Source: Solanum dulcamara (taxonomy: Eukaryota > Streptophyta > Magnoliopsida > Solanales > Solanaceae). Taken from it: a stretch of 64,000 nt of DNA. Numbering within the stretch: the first letter of the stretch is position 1; every line of letters begins with the position of its first letter. The position numbers and the translations under genes are program-made. The DNA is taken from the NCBI RefSeq assembly GCF_947179165.1, contig NC_077242.1, positions 56,866,597-56,930,596 on the forward strand, given 5' to 3'. Positions 32,950-44,913 of this stretch are shown here, piece after piece. A model generated the notes under the pieces. It did no database searches. It had not been told where the DNA came from and saw nothing but the letters and a program-made list of their open reading frames with translations.

Positions 32950-34100
32950 ATACACTCATGTCATAGTCCTTAAATAACTCAAGTCATCTTCTTTGTCGAG
33001 ATTCAAATCCGTTTGAGCGAATACATATTGCAAACTCTTGTGATTGGTGAATACATTAACATGGACACCATAAAGGTAGTGTCTCCAAATCTTCAAAGTA
33101 AAATACACCTTCTCTAACTCTAAGTCATGAGTCGGATAGTTCTTTTCATGTACCGTGAGTTGCCTAAAAGCGTAGGCTATAACCTTATTAATTTGTATCA
33201 AAACATAACCAAGAGAAACTCTTGAGGCATCATAATACACAATGAACCCATCATAACCTTCTAGCAAAGTCAATACCAAAGCGGAAGTAAGTCTATCTTT
33301 CAAATCTTGAAAGCTTTTCTCACATGCTTTGGTCAACTGGATTTTCACCTTCTTTTGAGTTAAAGTAGTCAAGGGAAATTCAATAGAAGAGAAACCTTCT
33401 ACAAACCGTATATAATAATCAACTAAGACCAAGAAACTCCAAATGTTGGAAGGAGATAAAAGTCTAGGCCAATTGTTAACTTCTTCGGTCTTCTTAGGAT
33501 CAACCATAATACATTTACTGGAGACAATATGGCCAAGGAAAGCAACTGACCTCAACCAAAACTCACACTTGTTAAGCTTAGAAAATAACTGGTGATCCTT
33601 GAAAATTTCTAAGACAATCCTCAAATGATCAGCAAACTCCTACTCACTTAGAGAGTAAACCAAAATATCATCACTGAACACACTTACAAACATATCCAAA
33701 TATTTCTTGAAGTCTCTATTCATCAAATCCAAAAAGCTCCAGGAGCATTCGTTAGTCTAAAAGATATATCTAAGAATTCAAAGTGACAATACCTAGTTCT
33801 AAAAGCCATTCTCGGAATGTCACATTCTCTTACTTGGAGTTAATGATAACACAATCAAAGATCAATCTATGAAAAGCAACTTACTCCTTGAAATTGATCG
33901 GACATGTCAAAAATCCTTGGGATGGGATATTTATTCTTACTTGTGACCTTATTCAACTGTCGATAGTCAACACACATACGAAGAGAACCATTCTTCTTTC
34001 TAACAAAGAGAACCGGAGCACCCCATGGATAGATACTAGGTCTAATGAAACCCTTATCTAATAAAATCCTTCAATTGATCCTTTAACTCTTTCGATTTTA
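32950..34100 (-). pseudogene. Element D reverse transcriptase and RNase H, decayed
   Basis: On the minus strand RT begins near 34100 ([15 protein letters not shown]). It shows a [23 protein letters not shown] region and, after frameshifts, [11 protein letters not shown]. The catalytic loop is FSDDILVYS near 33670, with both Asp present. The open piece 33624-32956 then covers the thumb ([20 protein letters not shown]) and RNase H ([43 protein letters not shown], where the usual Asp of TDH is Asn). The longest uninterrupted frame of the element is here (222 residues). Confidence 0.85.
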
Positions 34101-34134
34101 TCGGGGCTATTCGATAAGGAGGAATAAAGATAGG

Positions 34135-34720
34135 TTAGGTATTGGAGAGAAAATCAATACCAAAGTCTATTTTCATTTTGGGAGGGATTCTTAGGAGATC
34201 ATCAAGGAAGACTTTCGGAAACTCATTAACAACCAAAACTGACTCAAGCGTGGGAGCTTCGGAATTTGTATCTCTAACCCAGACTAGTTGATAGATACAA
34301 CCCTTAGAAATTATTTTTCGAACTTTAAGGAGAAAGATGAATTGACCTTTAAACATGGGATTACTACCCTTACACTCTAGGACTGGCTCATGAGGAAATT
34401 GAAACTTGACCACATGGGTCCTACAACACATAAAAACATAACATGAATGGAGCCAATCTATACCAAAAATAACATCAAATTCAGTCATATAAAGCTCTAA
34501 GAGATCTACTGAGGTGACTTTATGAAAATAGAAACTGGGCAATTTTGATAGACTCTTTTCGCCACGACTGAATCACCAATAAGAGTATAGAACGAAAAAG
34601 GCTCTAACAAGATCTCAAGACAAACAATAAAATTTATGGCAATATAAGGAGTAACAAATTATAGAGTAGAACCCGAATCTTTTAATGCATATACATCATT
34701 GTCAAAGAATTTCAACATAC
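34135..34720 (-). pseudogene. Element D protease
   Basis: Minus strand. The active-site DSGSTxxxxxP region lies near 34690-34640, with frame damage after it. The open piece 34542-34135 holds [16 protein letters not shown] and [14 protein letters not shown], and ends with the linker to RT ([16 protein letters not shown]). This linker is normally the EFPEVFPDDLPGLPP hinge just before polymerase. Matches the protease of element I in layout. Confidence 0.8.
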
Positions 34721-34739
34721 CAGTCACAACATCAGGCGA

Positions 34740-35960
34740 ATCCTCTAACTCCTAACGGGTCTCAAGGGCATAAATTTATTTTGGCACTAACTTCCACCTG
34801 AAGTAGTCCCACACTAATCTAGATGGCCAATAGCCTAAGTCTGAGTTTTGTTCTAACACAACTCCTGCACTCTTTCACTTGATGTCCCAATTTTCTATAC
34901 CTATAGCATACATTCAATCTCGCTAAGTATTCTTCCTTATGATTCCTTCCACACTTCTTGTATGGAGGGATGACTTGATCACTAAGAGCTCCTCTTTGTA
35001 TGTTAGGGTTAAGCACCTTATCTTTATCAAATTTTGGAGCTAGAGGGTTTGATGAATCTTGGCCGGAATACTTTTGACAAAATTGAGGACGACCACAATT
35101 TCTAGACTTACCATATGAGAAATTTTTGCCATCAGTTCAATCCTTATTAGACTCTCTTCTAGATCTCTCCTTCAATTTTTCCTTCTCTATTTACTCGGTA
35201 TGTGTCATAAGCCTCAAAATGGTCATCTATTTAATAAGCATCGTGGTTCTACATTCTTTGTTTGATAAGAATTGCGGTTCTACATTCTTTCTTTGATAAG
35301 CATCACAATTCTACATTCTTTGACCACTAAATCAGACACACCCAAAACTAATTTGCTCATACGAGCCCTTGGATTAGCGACCATAAAAGGAACATATTTA
35401 GACAACTTAGTGAACTTGAGGTCATACTCCCTCACATTCATATTACCTTGGCATAAATTGATGAACTCTTGTTTGTTAGCTTCCCTCAACTCTAAAGTAA
35501 AGAACCGGTCTAGGAAAGCACCCTTGAATTCCTCCCAATCAACGGGACCATCATCTCTACCTCTTTCATCCTTCCATTGTTCATACCAAGCTTATGACAT
35601 TCCCTTAAGTTGATAAGCCGCTAAGTCCACTTTCTCCACCCGACTAATGTGCATGATCTAACCAATCTAAGAAATTCCCTTAACAAATTCTTATGGATCC
35701 TCATCTACCTTAGATACATGAAATTCGGGACGGTTTATCCGAGTAAAGTTATGAACTCGGCTAGATGTCATACCCAAATTTGGGTTCATAGGAGTCACCA
35801 CTTACTTATTTTCTTAAGCAGCTACGGCTTGGGCAAGAAATTAAAACGCGGCCCAAAACTTTGCATGAGAGATTTGCTCATTCAAAAGGTCATCCAGAGC
35901 TTGATTCTTATCATCAATATTCCTTCGAATGGGGTTCCTTCATAGAGGAATATTAATGAA
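34740..35960 (-). pseudogene. Element D gag, decayed
   Basis: Minus strand. The core at about 35750-35280 contains INRPEFHVSKVDEDP, VDLAAYQLKG and WEEFKGAFLDRFF, followed by the open piece 35489-35280 (REANKQEFINLCQGNMNVREY, YVPFMVANPRARMSKLVLG). Near the C terminus (open piece 35016-34819) there are two Cys motifs. One is a CGRNHKEEYLA-type half-knuckle; the other is a main knuckle CYRYRKLGHQVKEC, whose second Cys is Tyr. A small 31-bp tandem repeat interrupts the middle. Confidence 0.8.
35235..35327. repeat. 31-bp imperfect tandem repeat x3 in gag D
   Basis: Units start at 35235, 35266 and 35297, each with TAAG followed by TTCTACATTCTTTG-like sequence. Several differences between units, so older than the 74-bp repeat in gag C. 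Confidence 0.8.
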
Positions 35961-36152
35961 ATCACAAAGAGAAAGACTTAGGGGAGGTATCCTTAGAGTA
36001 CAACCCGATTGAACGATGAGATCCCGAAAAAAGTGAATTTTTTCCTAAAATGCCTCATAGCCTCCTATTCATAGATGTAGTGCGCTTCACATAGATGAAT
36101 AAGACTCTACTCGATACGGCATGTTGGATTCCCTAGGACACTCTAAACCTTG

Positions 36153-36164
36153 TGATTTCATACC
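36153..36164 (-). other. Element D primer binding site, Met-tRNA type
   Basis: On the minus strand TGGTATGAAATC matches TGGTATCAGAGC at 8 of 12 positions and lies five bases inside the LTR end. Decayed. Confidence 0.6.
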
Positions 36165-36169
36165 AAGTT

Positions 36170-37573
36170 TGTCAATATCCAAGCTAGGCCTTAGGTGTGA
36201 CACAACGATTAGAATTTTGAGGGACCCTAACCAAGACTCTTAGAAAATCATTCATGAGCATACATAAGTTAAGTAAAGCAATGAGTAAAGGCATAGGTGC
36301 AGAAATAAAGTCTTAGCATGGAAAACCTCAATAAAAGAGAACAACTCTCAAAATCAAAATAAAAAGACAACATAGACTCCATGACATCCAACATACCTCT
36401 ACTAAACTAGATGAGGGCGTAAGATAAACTTCTAGATCACCCATGACAACATATAACATCATAACATGATAAAAGATGAAAGTCTTTCCTTGAAGCATGA
36501 GGACTCAGCAACTATAAAAAAGTAAAGATCAATTCTAGCCACAAGTGGAAGGTGCGCGATGGTCGTCCGACCCAACATAATGATACAATGTAGGCAAAAC
36601 ATATCTTTCAATACATGGAATGCATTAAGTATAGGAGAAGTATGCATTAACAATGAATATAGGATATAATCAATATGAATCATGAGATGCATGACCAATA
36701 TCTTAAAACATTAGTAAAATATTAAAAACCTAAAAATATCATAATCATATGGTCAATACACCAAAACATCATCATGAGAACTTTATACCTTTTCATATAC
36801 CTTGGTGTGTGATAGGAACTTTAATCGACATATAAGACCATGCGAGCTATAACATGGAATCCGATATAATTTCCACATCGAGAAAAAAAGGCTAATTTAC
36901 CAAGGTAGACTCTGTGAGAAAATCATAACATCATTAGCTATATGTTGATCCACTAGCTACGTCATATTGTCATCATAACCCTACGCAGGTAATGTTGTTA
37001 GGGACTAAAGGTTTCTACTAGAATTCTCTTAGGTAGCTACTATGGCTACCGGACCGAATCCCACCTTAAAGTCCTCTCGGTTCTTAGTCATTATCCTAAT
37101 AGAATTCATGAAAATATAGTCATTAACATCATTAGGAAAGAAAATAAAAGATATCAATTCTCATAATAAAGTAATCATAAGAATAGCACATTAACATGAT
37201 TGATTCATAAGAATCCACGAGTTGGTGAGAATGTCCTTTCACCTCTTTAACATAATTTGTGTGAGAATTACCTTTCACACTATAAATTCTTGCTTAAAAC
37301 ATCATTCATAATCTTTTATGAGTCATTCATAAACCTTGGTAATTATTCATAGATCTTTCATTTAAATCACTTACAATTCATAATCATAGTTCCTTGAAAT
37401 CATACTTGAAAATAACATATAACATGGGTTATTGAAATTGCACTTGAAATCATGAAATATCATGTGAATTATACATAATCTAATAAATAATCATACGATA
37501 AATTATAATTAAGAAGACCCAATGCAAATTAATGAAACAAAGGCTTCTAGAAGAAAAATTCATAAGAGAATTT
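36170..37573 (-). repeat. Element D 5' LTR, truncated
   Basis: Matches 27940 to about 29330 of the other LTR: the words GCTAGGCCTTAGGTGTGACAC, GGAAAACCTCAATAAAAGAGAAC and GTTGGTGAGAATG are shared. It ends abruptly after CATAAGAGAATTT, where integrase sequence of element E in the opposite orientation starts. About 700 bases, including the promoter part, are missing. Confidence 0.85.
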
Positions 37574-37589
37574 TCTTCCAGTTAGGAAG

Positions 37590-38290
37590 ACATATTCAGC
37601 TGAGGGTTATGCGCGATGATATATCAAGGAAAAAGTAAGATTTCACAAAGTTCCGAAATCTGTTATCTCGGGATAGGGAAGTTCAATTGACAGCTAACCG
37701 CTGGAGATCCTTCTAGAAGGGATTGGGAACATAGGCGAATCTTAGTATGACATTTCGCACTTCGATTAATGGACAGGCCCAGATGTGATCTAGCAAGTAT
37801 TGATAAAGTGAAGCTTATTCAGGAAAAACTATTAACAGCCTAGAGTCGACAAAAGTTATATGTAGATAATCGACGTCGACACGTAGAGTTTAAAGTTGGG
37901 GATTAGGTATTCTTGAAAGCGTCACCAGTGAAAGATGTAATGAGACTTGACAAGACAGAGAAACTTGGGCTGAGGTATATTTTCCCTTATCCTATCATTT
38001 GTAGGATAGGCAGCGTTGCCTATGAATTGGACCTACCATCGTATTTAGAAGCAGTACACCCAGTCTCTCATATGCCAAGATTTCGCTAAGGTATAAGTGA
38101 CCCTTCCGGAATATTTCCTATGGAGAAGATCCACATAACAAGGAGTTATCTTACGAGGATAAACCTATCGCCATATTGGATCGACAAATTAGAAGGTTGC
38201 AAACTAAGGATGTGGTTCCTATCAAAGCGTGTGGTGAGACAAAGATAGAGAAAAAATATCTATATTGGTTCCCTACGTCTACAGGTAATC
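37590..38290 (+). pseudogene. Element E integrase remnant with chromodomain-like tail
   Basis: The core begins near VRFHKVP and a SVIS-D-R-like stretch holding the second catalytic Asp (about 37680). NRWRSF and GLGT follow, up to NGQAQ (the Glu position reads Gln) at about 37780. The next part of the core is missing; reading resumes at DLASIDKVKLIQEKLLTA. The GPY-like region then follows (FKVGD, FLKASPVKDVMRL, RIGSVAYELDLPS, about 37890-38040). The chromodomain-like tail (SYEDKPIAILDRQIRRL in frame-corrected reading) is at about 38145-38205. Frameshifted and with stops. Confidence 0.75.
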
Positions 38291-38410
38291 TAAACTCCTA
38301 AATCGATGGTATCGATGAATAAAAGGCCTATAGATGACAACTGGTACAGAGAAATTCTAAAGTCCTCGTAAGACCTTATAAGACTAGTTAACATTTGAGG
38401 ACGAATGTTC

Positions 38411-38425
38411 TAAAGGGGGGAAAGA
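38411..38425 (+). other. Element E polypurine tract
   Basis: TAAAGGGGGGAAAGA immediately precedes the TGTTATACCC start of the LTR. Confidence 0.85.
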
Positions 38426-38753
38426 TGTTATACCCTGTACTTTTGTACTTCGGAATGTTTCCTTAAGGTTCTTAAAAGTTGCCACGTGATCTATATTATC
38501 TATAACATTATCAAATGACTCTAAGGAATGAATGATGTGATGCCCCATAATAGTAAAGGTTGGAAATAAAGTTATAAGGATTTGAAAGGAGTCGGAGGCC
38601 AAATAAAAAGTCATGGAACTCGACTTACTTGCGTAAGCCACCAACTTGGATGTCCTACGTAATTAAGCTACTTGAGTACACATCGAGCTTAACTAGTAAT
38701 GAATACATAGGATCTTAAAGTGAGATGAGATTATGAACCCACAAAAAAGAAGC

Positions 38754-38800
38754 AAGTAGGTGATGCACCTACTTGGACAAAGTAGGTGACCCATCTACTT
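38754..38800 (+). promoter_or_regulatory. Two adjacent palindromes upstream of TATA in LTR E
   Basis: 38754-38774 is AAGTAGGTG, three bases, CACCTACTT: nine-base perfect arms. 38780-38800 repeats it with one arm changed (AAGTAGGTG, then CATCTACTT). They lie about 120-165 bases before the TATA-like site, where U3 enhancers would be. Confidence 0.6.
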
Positions 38801-38920
38801 GGGGTGGACCCCACACTGCCATGTGGCAGCCAAGGATTGGGTGTATGGCGTGAGGTGGCACCCTAGGGGCTGGACACGTCTCACTCCTAAGGGCTTCCAT
38901 GTGTCACCTCTAAACGTAGG

Positions 38921-38929
38921 ATATATATT
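38921..38929 (+). promoter_or_regulatory. TATA-like box of LTR E
   Basis: ATATATATT about 500 bases into the LTR, followed by a purine-rich leader-like stretch (AAGGAGAAAGAGAGAGTAG at about 38993). Position and context suit an LTR promoter; start site not proven. Confidence 0.45.
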
Positions 38930-39359
38930 CTGAAATTATGACTAAGGAAGTCATTTTTCATCTCTTACACTTAAGAAAAATTGGAGAAAACCTAAGGAGA
39001 AAGAGAGAGTAGCTACGACAGCCCTAGGATTAAGGTAAGCCCTCTAATATTTTCTCCGTGAATCAATTATCTAAGGTATTCTTTGGTTAAATAATGGTGT
39101 TTAATAACATAAATTAAGGGTTTGGGGCAGCACGGAGAATTAACGGGAAGTTCATCAAGTTTCGTCAAATTTCGGAGGCCCATTTGTTAAGGTATGGTGT
39201 GATTTTCTTTTTCTATATTTTAGTAAGGGTTTGGACATGTTATGAATGTATAAATATGGATTGGAAACATGAAAATATGCACGTTACATCTAAGAAAGTT
39301 GCATGTCATGTAGGGGCTGTTTTGACGATATTCTAACGGGTTAAAGTTTGGTTAGTATC

Positions 39360-39519
39360 ATTATTATGTGATATGTGGATCGGGCCGTCTTACCTCGGCA
39401 CTATTATATGATGTATGGACCAGGCCATCGTACATCAGCATTATTATATGAGATATAGATTAGGCCATCATTTCTCGGTATTATTATACGATATATGGAT
39501 CGGATCATCGTTTCTCGGC
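39360..39519 (+). repeat. 40-bp tandem repeat x4 in LTR E
   Basis: Four units of exactly 40 bases start at 39360, 39400, 39440 and 39480. Each begins with ATTATTAT or ACTATTAT, followed by a GGATCGGGCC-like centre and a CTCGGC-type end. Units differ by several transitions. Confidence 0.93.
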
Positions 39520-40162
39520 GTGTACTTGCTATATACATGAATTGGGTTGTACGTTCCACAACTCTAATAGTACTTATGTACCTATGATGATAGAATGATG
39601 CATTCGTAACACCGATTCCCCTAGATGGCCAGGTACGATGCGTGATGAGGGTATATATGACTTTATTTTATAAGATGCAGGTACAATGATTTATTAAAGG
39701 TTACACTTGTTCCCTACATCCCTATTTCAGCTGTAATCTCATTTATGCTATGTTATGCTTTATATACTCAGTACATATATTGTACTGATCCCTCTTTCTA
39801 CGGGGGGCTATATTTCATGCTCACAGGTATAAATATTTATTTTAGGGAACCGCCAACTTAGGATTTCCACTCAGCTATGTCAGAAGTGTTCCACTATTCT
39901 AGAGCCTAGCTTTTGGTGCTGATCTTCTAATGTATATATTTGTTTATTTAGGGGTACGGCAGGGGCCCTATCCCGTCATATGTCATCGTTACTATTCTCA
40001 GAGGTCTGTAGATATACGTGTGGGTTGTATATATGTGTGTGTGAGTTATGTATCTATGTATATTATTTAGTTGTGCCAATATGTGAGCATACGACATGTC
40101 TAGGGTATACGTGAGTGTCCGGCTTGGGCACCCTTCATGGCCTACGGGGTTGGGTTGTGACA

Positions 40163-40472
40163 GTTTTATCTTTTTCATGGTTCCTAGGACTTTATTTTGT
40201 GTTTTGGGTGAGCTAGGAGCTTGTCTTATTCCCCCATCTAGACTAGAAGATGCATGTTAAATATTCATGGAGTCTATGTTATCTTTCTATTCAAGTTTTA
40301 GATTGATTCTTATTTTATCGTGATATTCATATTGAGACTATTATTCTGCATATATAATTTTGTTAATGTCTTTACTTACCTTATGAATGCAATGCATGGT
40401 AAGAGTCTTGGTTGGAGTTCCTCTAAATTCTAATTGTTGTGTCACATCTAGGACCTAGCTTGGGTCGTGACA
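40163..40472 (+). repeat. D-family LTR, 3' end only, plus orientation
   Basis: Matches the reverse complement of the first about 300 bases of 36170-37573 (shared GTGAGCTAGG, CATCTAG, CATGGAGTCTATGTT). Ends CTTGGGTCGTGACA. Element E abuts its left side, so the rest of this LTR is missing. Confidence 0.78.
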
Positions 40473-40619
40473 AGTTGTATCTCATTCGATATGAGGTTAG
40501 AGGTGAAGCCAAGGAGGTTGTTCTTGATTCTGATGGTGTTTTGAGTATTGGAGGTCGGATTTATGTGCCTAAGGTGGGCGAGTTGTATTAGGCATATTCT
40601 AGAGGAGGTTGTCACAACC
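40473..40619 (+). pseudogene. Remnant F: chromovirus RNase H-integrase linker (left part)
   Basis: Contains EAKEVVLDSDGVLSIGGRIY and VPKVGELY, the linker that leads to the integrase zinc finger, followed by an ILEE-like end in frame-corrected reading. Only about 150 bases remain after the preceding LTR, so most of gag and pol was deleted. Interrupted at 40619 by a solo LTR; reading resumes at 44914. Confidence 0.72.
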
Positions 40620-43600
40620 CAAGCAAGGCCCTAGGTGTGACACGATAATAAAAATTCTGAAGGACTCCAACCAGGCCTCTTAGCATATCATACTTGAAAA
40701 CACATAAGGTAAATAAATAAAGATAAACAACATAGTGTGGAATAATAGTCTCAATATGAGCATTTGGATAATAGAGAAATCAATCTCAAACTCAAATGGA
40801 AGGACAACATCACTCCATGAACATCTAACATGGCTTTACTAGTCTAGATGAGGGAATAATACAACCTCCTAGCTCACCCAAATATACAAAATAAAGTCAT
40901 AGGCACAATGAAAAGATAAATATCTCATCCTCAGATCATGAAGACTCTCCAATAATAGGAGAATAATACTCAAACTCTAGCCACAAATAGGAGGTATGTG
41001 ATGGTCGTCGGTATCTACATTATGAGATAATATAGGCAAAAAGTATGTATTAGTACGTGAAATGCACTAAGTCACTATGTATATGAGAATCATACATAAA
41101 CAATGATAATAGGGAATAAATAAATTGAACATGGGATGCATGATCAATATCTTGAAAACATGAATAAAAATCGAAAATATTTGAATATCATAATCATATG
41201 ATAAATGCATCATAATAATCATGAGGACTTATACCTTTTCATATACCATTGTGTGGGATAGGAACTTAACCTACACTTAAAACCATGCGAGCTATAACAT
41301 TGAATTTGATGTAACTCCCAATCGAGAAGAGAGAGAGTACTTGCGAAGGTAGACTTCGTGAAAACCTCTTTAACTTTGAGCTATTTGTGAATCTACTAGT
41401 GTCACAATCCAAAAATCGAGGTCATGTTAGCACGCATTCGAAACCCCATGATGATGCGTAAGGCAAAAAGTAAAACTTTAAGAGACTCCCAAAGGAAAGT
41501 CAGGCCACAAATAAATGCAAAATAGAAGACAATAGCTAAGATACCCTAAAACCTAGTGTCATACAATTTAAGAGCATCTAAATATAAATCTGAATCTAAA
41601 TACATAGTTTAAGTCTCTAAATATAGAAAAAACAGTAAATGAAAGATGGACTAGTGGTGATTTGGATTTCAAGATCTCACCACTAATTCAATGATGATGA
41701 ATCTGTGAGAATCAACTACCGCACTGGTACCCTGACTAGTATCTACATCAAAAAGGGACACATAAGTAGGGGTGAACATAATCAACATGTACTCAGTAGG
41801 TTTAACCAATGGAGTATAAGGAATTAATCAAAAACTATAAAATAAACTAAGGAACGTTTCCACCTGCACGTATAAAATTCCAACTCTGACTACACTGCCA
41901 CAAATTTATATAGAACGTCGTGATTAAAGTAAACACATAAATATAGTTCAGTACCACAGTTAAACAAATAGGTCAAGTATCATAGGTAGCAATGCAATGA
42001 AATGCAATATGATGAATGCAATGATATAACGATACAGTGGGATTAAGGCTATTGCATAACCTGTTGTAAACATCTGCCGAGTTGTGCTACCAAGAAGGAC
42101 CCATGGAGGTCTCGTAGACCATATACCTCATCACAATCTCAATGTATCAACTACCTCGCTATCCAACTCATGGAAAAGGACTCATGATACTAATGTCTCA
42201 TTCGCTTGCCACCTATCTCGTGGTCAAGAATACAGAAGATGTCACATTTTCTTTTCAAAAAGGTTTTCCACAATTCTCAACTTTCCAATGATCAATAATT
42301 GTATGAATAAAGATGAATGCAATCATAATGTACAAGTCATGGAGGTAATATTCAACTCAACATGTAGTACAAGGTTCAAAGTTCTCAAAACTTAACCTAA
42401 GCATGATATTCATCCTCATCAGACAGTAGTGGGAAGAAAATATATCAAATTAAGTGTTTACCTCTTTCTCAATAATATCTCAATACTCAGGCATACTCAA
42501 CCCCCAACTCTACCCCTCAGACGGGCATTTCAAGTCAAATTACCTTTTCTCAGTTCCACATAATTAAGTCGTAGATTACACAGTCTCAATCAAAGATAAA
42601 ATATCACTTAACACCCCCGCACAAGCTACACAACATATATAAGCCCCTACCCGGGCATCACATAATCAATTATCAGTCCCAAACTACACTATGACCCTTT
42701 CCCAAAGTCCACAACATAGAATTTGACTAATCGCCCCAACTCAGCCCCAAAAAGGATAGACAAACCTACCTCGATAGCTAAAACTGCACTCGAACACCTC
42801 CACCAGACGATCAACCCTCAAACTCAACGCCCAGAATGACAACCCAATGACATCCATATTGATAGATTTTAGAACTAGGGGTAAAATAATCTAAAAATTG
42901 ATTAATCTCGAAAAGAGTCAAATCTGGAATTTTATTAAAAAATCACGTTCTACTCATAATAAGGAACTCATGGTTGAAAACCCATAAAAATAGAGTTCAA
43001 AACAAGTTAAAAATCACCAATTTCCATAAATTTGGATTAAGGAAGAACAAGAGGTTTTGGAGTTTGAAACTAAAATTTAGAAGTTGAAATCACCAAATTA
43101 TTAATGAAAATCAAAGATTTTAGGTCAAAAATCACTTACCCAACACTTTTCTCGAAAATCTCTTCTCAAATCGTCTCCCCAAGCTCCAAGAACTCAAAAT
43201 GGTGAAAAATGGAGATTTTCCCAACCTTTACTGTTTCAGGCCTAAATTGCCCTCCACGAATGCGGACATTTAACTCCGCAAAGCCTGAGCTCACTGAAAA
43301 GACCCTCCAAGAATACGGACCCACTCTGCAAATATAGAGAAGGAAAAGGTCATGCTCCATGAATGTGGTAACCCTCCGCTAACGTGGAGAAAGGAGAGAT
43401 CGTACTCTGCGAACGTGGTCACCCTTCGCGAATGGGCAGAAGGAAATATGAATGCACCAAATAACAATCCTAAATACACTCGGAACCTCTAAAAATTACA
43501 ATAAAGAAATTTCTAGCATTAGAAGCACACTTAAAACCATTGGAATCATCAGAAATCCAATTTGAGTCTCCGAACTCGATTTGCTGACCAAAGTCAAACT

Positions 43601-44913
43601 TAACTCATTTAAAACTAACTTTCCAAATTGGGACCTCAAATTCATATACAAACTCCAAATCTAATTCAAATGACTCCTCTAGACCAATTTTCCTATTTTG
43701 GAGTTGATGGAACTGACAAAATCCCGTTCCAAGACCAATAGCTCTGTTTGATACCAAAAATCACTTTTTTATAACTTAACTCTATAAAACTTAAGAATTT
43801 TCCCATTTCACTATCTATTAAGGCTTTAAACACATTTAACCATTAAAACTTAATAAATAATACTCCAAGCCACTAATGATAGGGGTAAAATGGTAATTTT
43901 GTGCTAAATTCCAAAAATGACCCTTAAGGTCATTACAACTATCTAGGCCATATTTGCAAACCTACACGGGAAATGTAGTTAGGGACTAAATGTTTCTACT
44001 AGAATTTACTTGGGTCACTCTTTGAGCTTACGGACCGAACTCTACCTCAAAGTTCTCTCTGTCCTTAGTCATTATCCCAATATAATTCATAAAAACATTG
44101 TCATTAACATCATTAGAAAAGGCTATAGTAAATACCAATCCTTATCATAAAATGGTCATAAGAGTATCTCATTAACATGATTGATTCAGAAAAGAAAACC
44201 TATCATCTTTATGGATTCGTGAGTTGGTGAGAAAATCATTCATCATCTTTAACATGAGTATGTGAGAAAATCCATCACAACATTTACATTGCTTGAAGCA
44301 TCATTGAAATCATAATTCATCGACCTTCATAACTTTCATGAGTCATTCATCAGTCCTCGATAGTCATTCATAAATTATTCATACAAATTCTTTATCAATC
44401 ATGATCATAATCCTTTAAATTCGTACTTGAAAATAGCATAAGGCATGGGTCCATTAAAATCAACTTGAAATCATTCCATTGAAACTTAAATCATACATAA
44501 TTAGATAAATGATAATTAAATAAACCATAATTGAATTGACTCAATGCAATTTCATAAGAATTAGGGCTAGAAGATAATAATAGAAAAAGAATTTGAGAAA
44601 ATATAGGCCCCATCATGGTTTATGGGGAGCTTTGTAAAGTGTGACCTAAACATACCTCTGAGAGTTGGGTTTCCAAGAAGACAACTATGTTCCGTGAAGT
44701 GTCCTATGGACCGTGGATCCAATCGAGGTCCTCAAACATGTTTGTGGTTTTGGGGGGGCAGGGGTCAGGTTCACGAATGAGTCCATGGCCTGTGGAGTGT
44801 TAGACGCCCCGTAAACATGGCTGTGAAACCCATCTGGTGCAAAAAGCTAAGATTTTTCTGAAAATCTTCTTTTAAACTCCAATTTTAAACTTTTCAACTT
44901 CAAGGGTATTACA
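40620..44913 (-). mobile_element. D-family solo LTR inserted in integrase F (contains another solo LTR)
   Basis: On the + strand it starts TGTCACAACC and ends GGGTATTACA, the two ends of a D-family LTR on the minus strand. No internal region is present. Flanks are GAGGT (40615-40619) and GAGGC (44914-44918), a 5-bp duplication with one C/T change. Removing it rejoins the integrase reading (GAG GCC CAT TGT TCT, as in EAHCS). Without the inner insertion its length is about 1.75 kb. Confidence 0.9.
41400..43937 (-). mobile_element. G-family solo LTR (2538 bp) nested in D-family solo LTR
   Basis: On the + strand it starts TGTCACAATCC and ends GGTCATTACA, giving TG..CA termini on the minus strand. 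Flanks are ACTAG (41395-41399) and ACTAT (43938-43942); other D-family LTRs read through this site without it. It contains CpG-containing repeats of the kind CCACGAATGCGG and TGCGAACGTGG at 43235-43440, and no coding sequence. The homologous LTR at 46218-47430 is in plus orientation. Confidence 0.88.

Larger units (their letters stand above)
27940..37573 (-). mobile_element. Element D: chromovirus on the minus strand
   Basis: Reading on the minus strand: partial 5' LTR (36170-37573), primer site, gag with paired Cys-rich motifs, protease, RT-RNase H, integrase with chromodomain-like tail, polypurine tract, 3' LTR (27940-30042). It interrupts remnant C at 27939/27940 (flank GTTAT). The matching duplication cannot be checked, because the 5' LTR is cut at 37573 by element E sequence. 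The integrase region is tandemly duplicated. Confidence 0.86.
38426..40162 (+). repeat. Element E 3' LTR (1737 bp)
   Basis: Starts TGTTATACCCTG and ends GGGTTGTGACA; the termini are intact. The start is that of a very common Solanaceae gypsy LTR family (family knowledge). Inside are two short palindromes, a TATA-like site and a 4 x 40-bp tandem repeat. No 5' partner LTR is in the window. Confidence 0.85.

Noticed and set aside
35272..35945. Plus-strand ORFs of 113 and 98 residues
   Set aside because: Antisense to recognisable gag of element D.
40020..40070. GT/TA-rich microsatellite as a regulatory site
   Set aside because: Short and impure, inside LTR E; nothing beyond low complexity supports a role.
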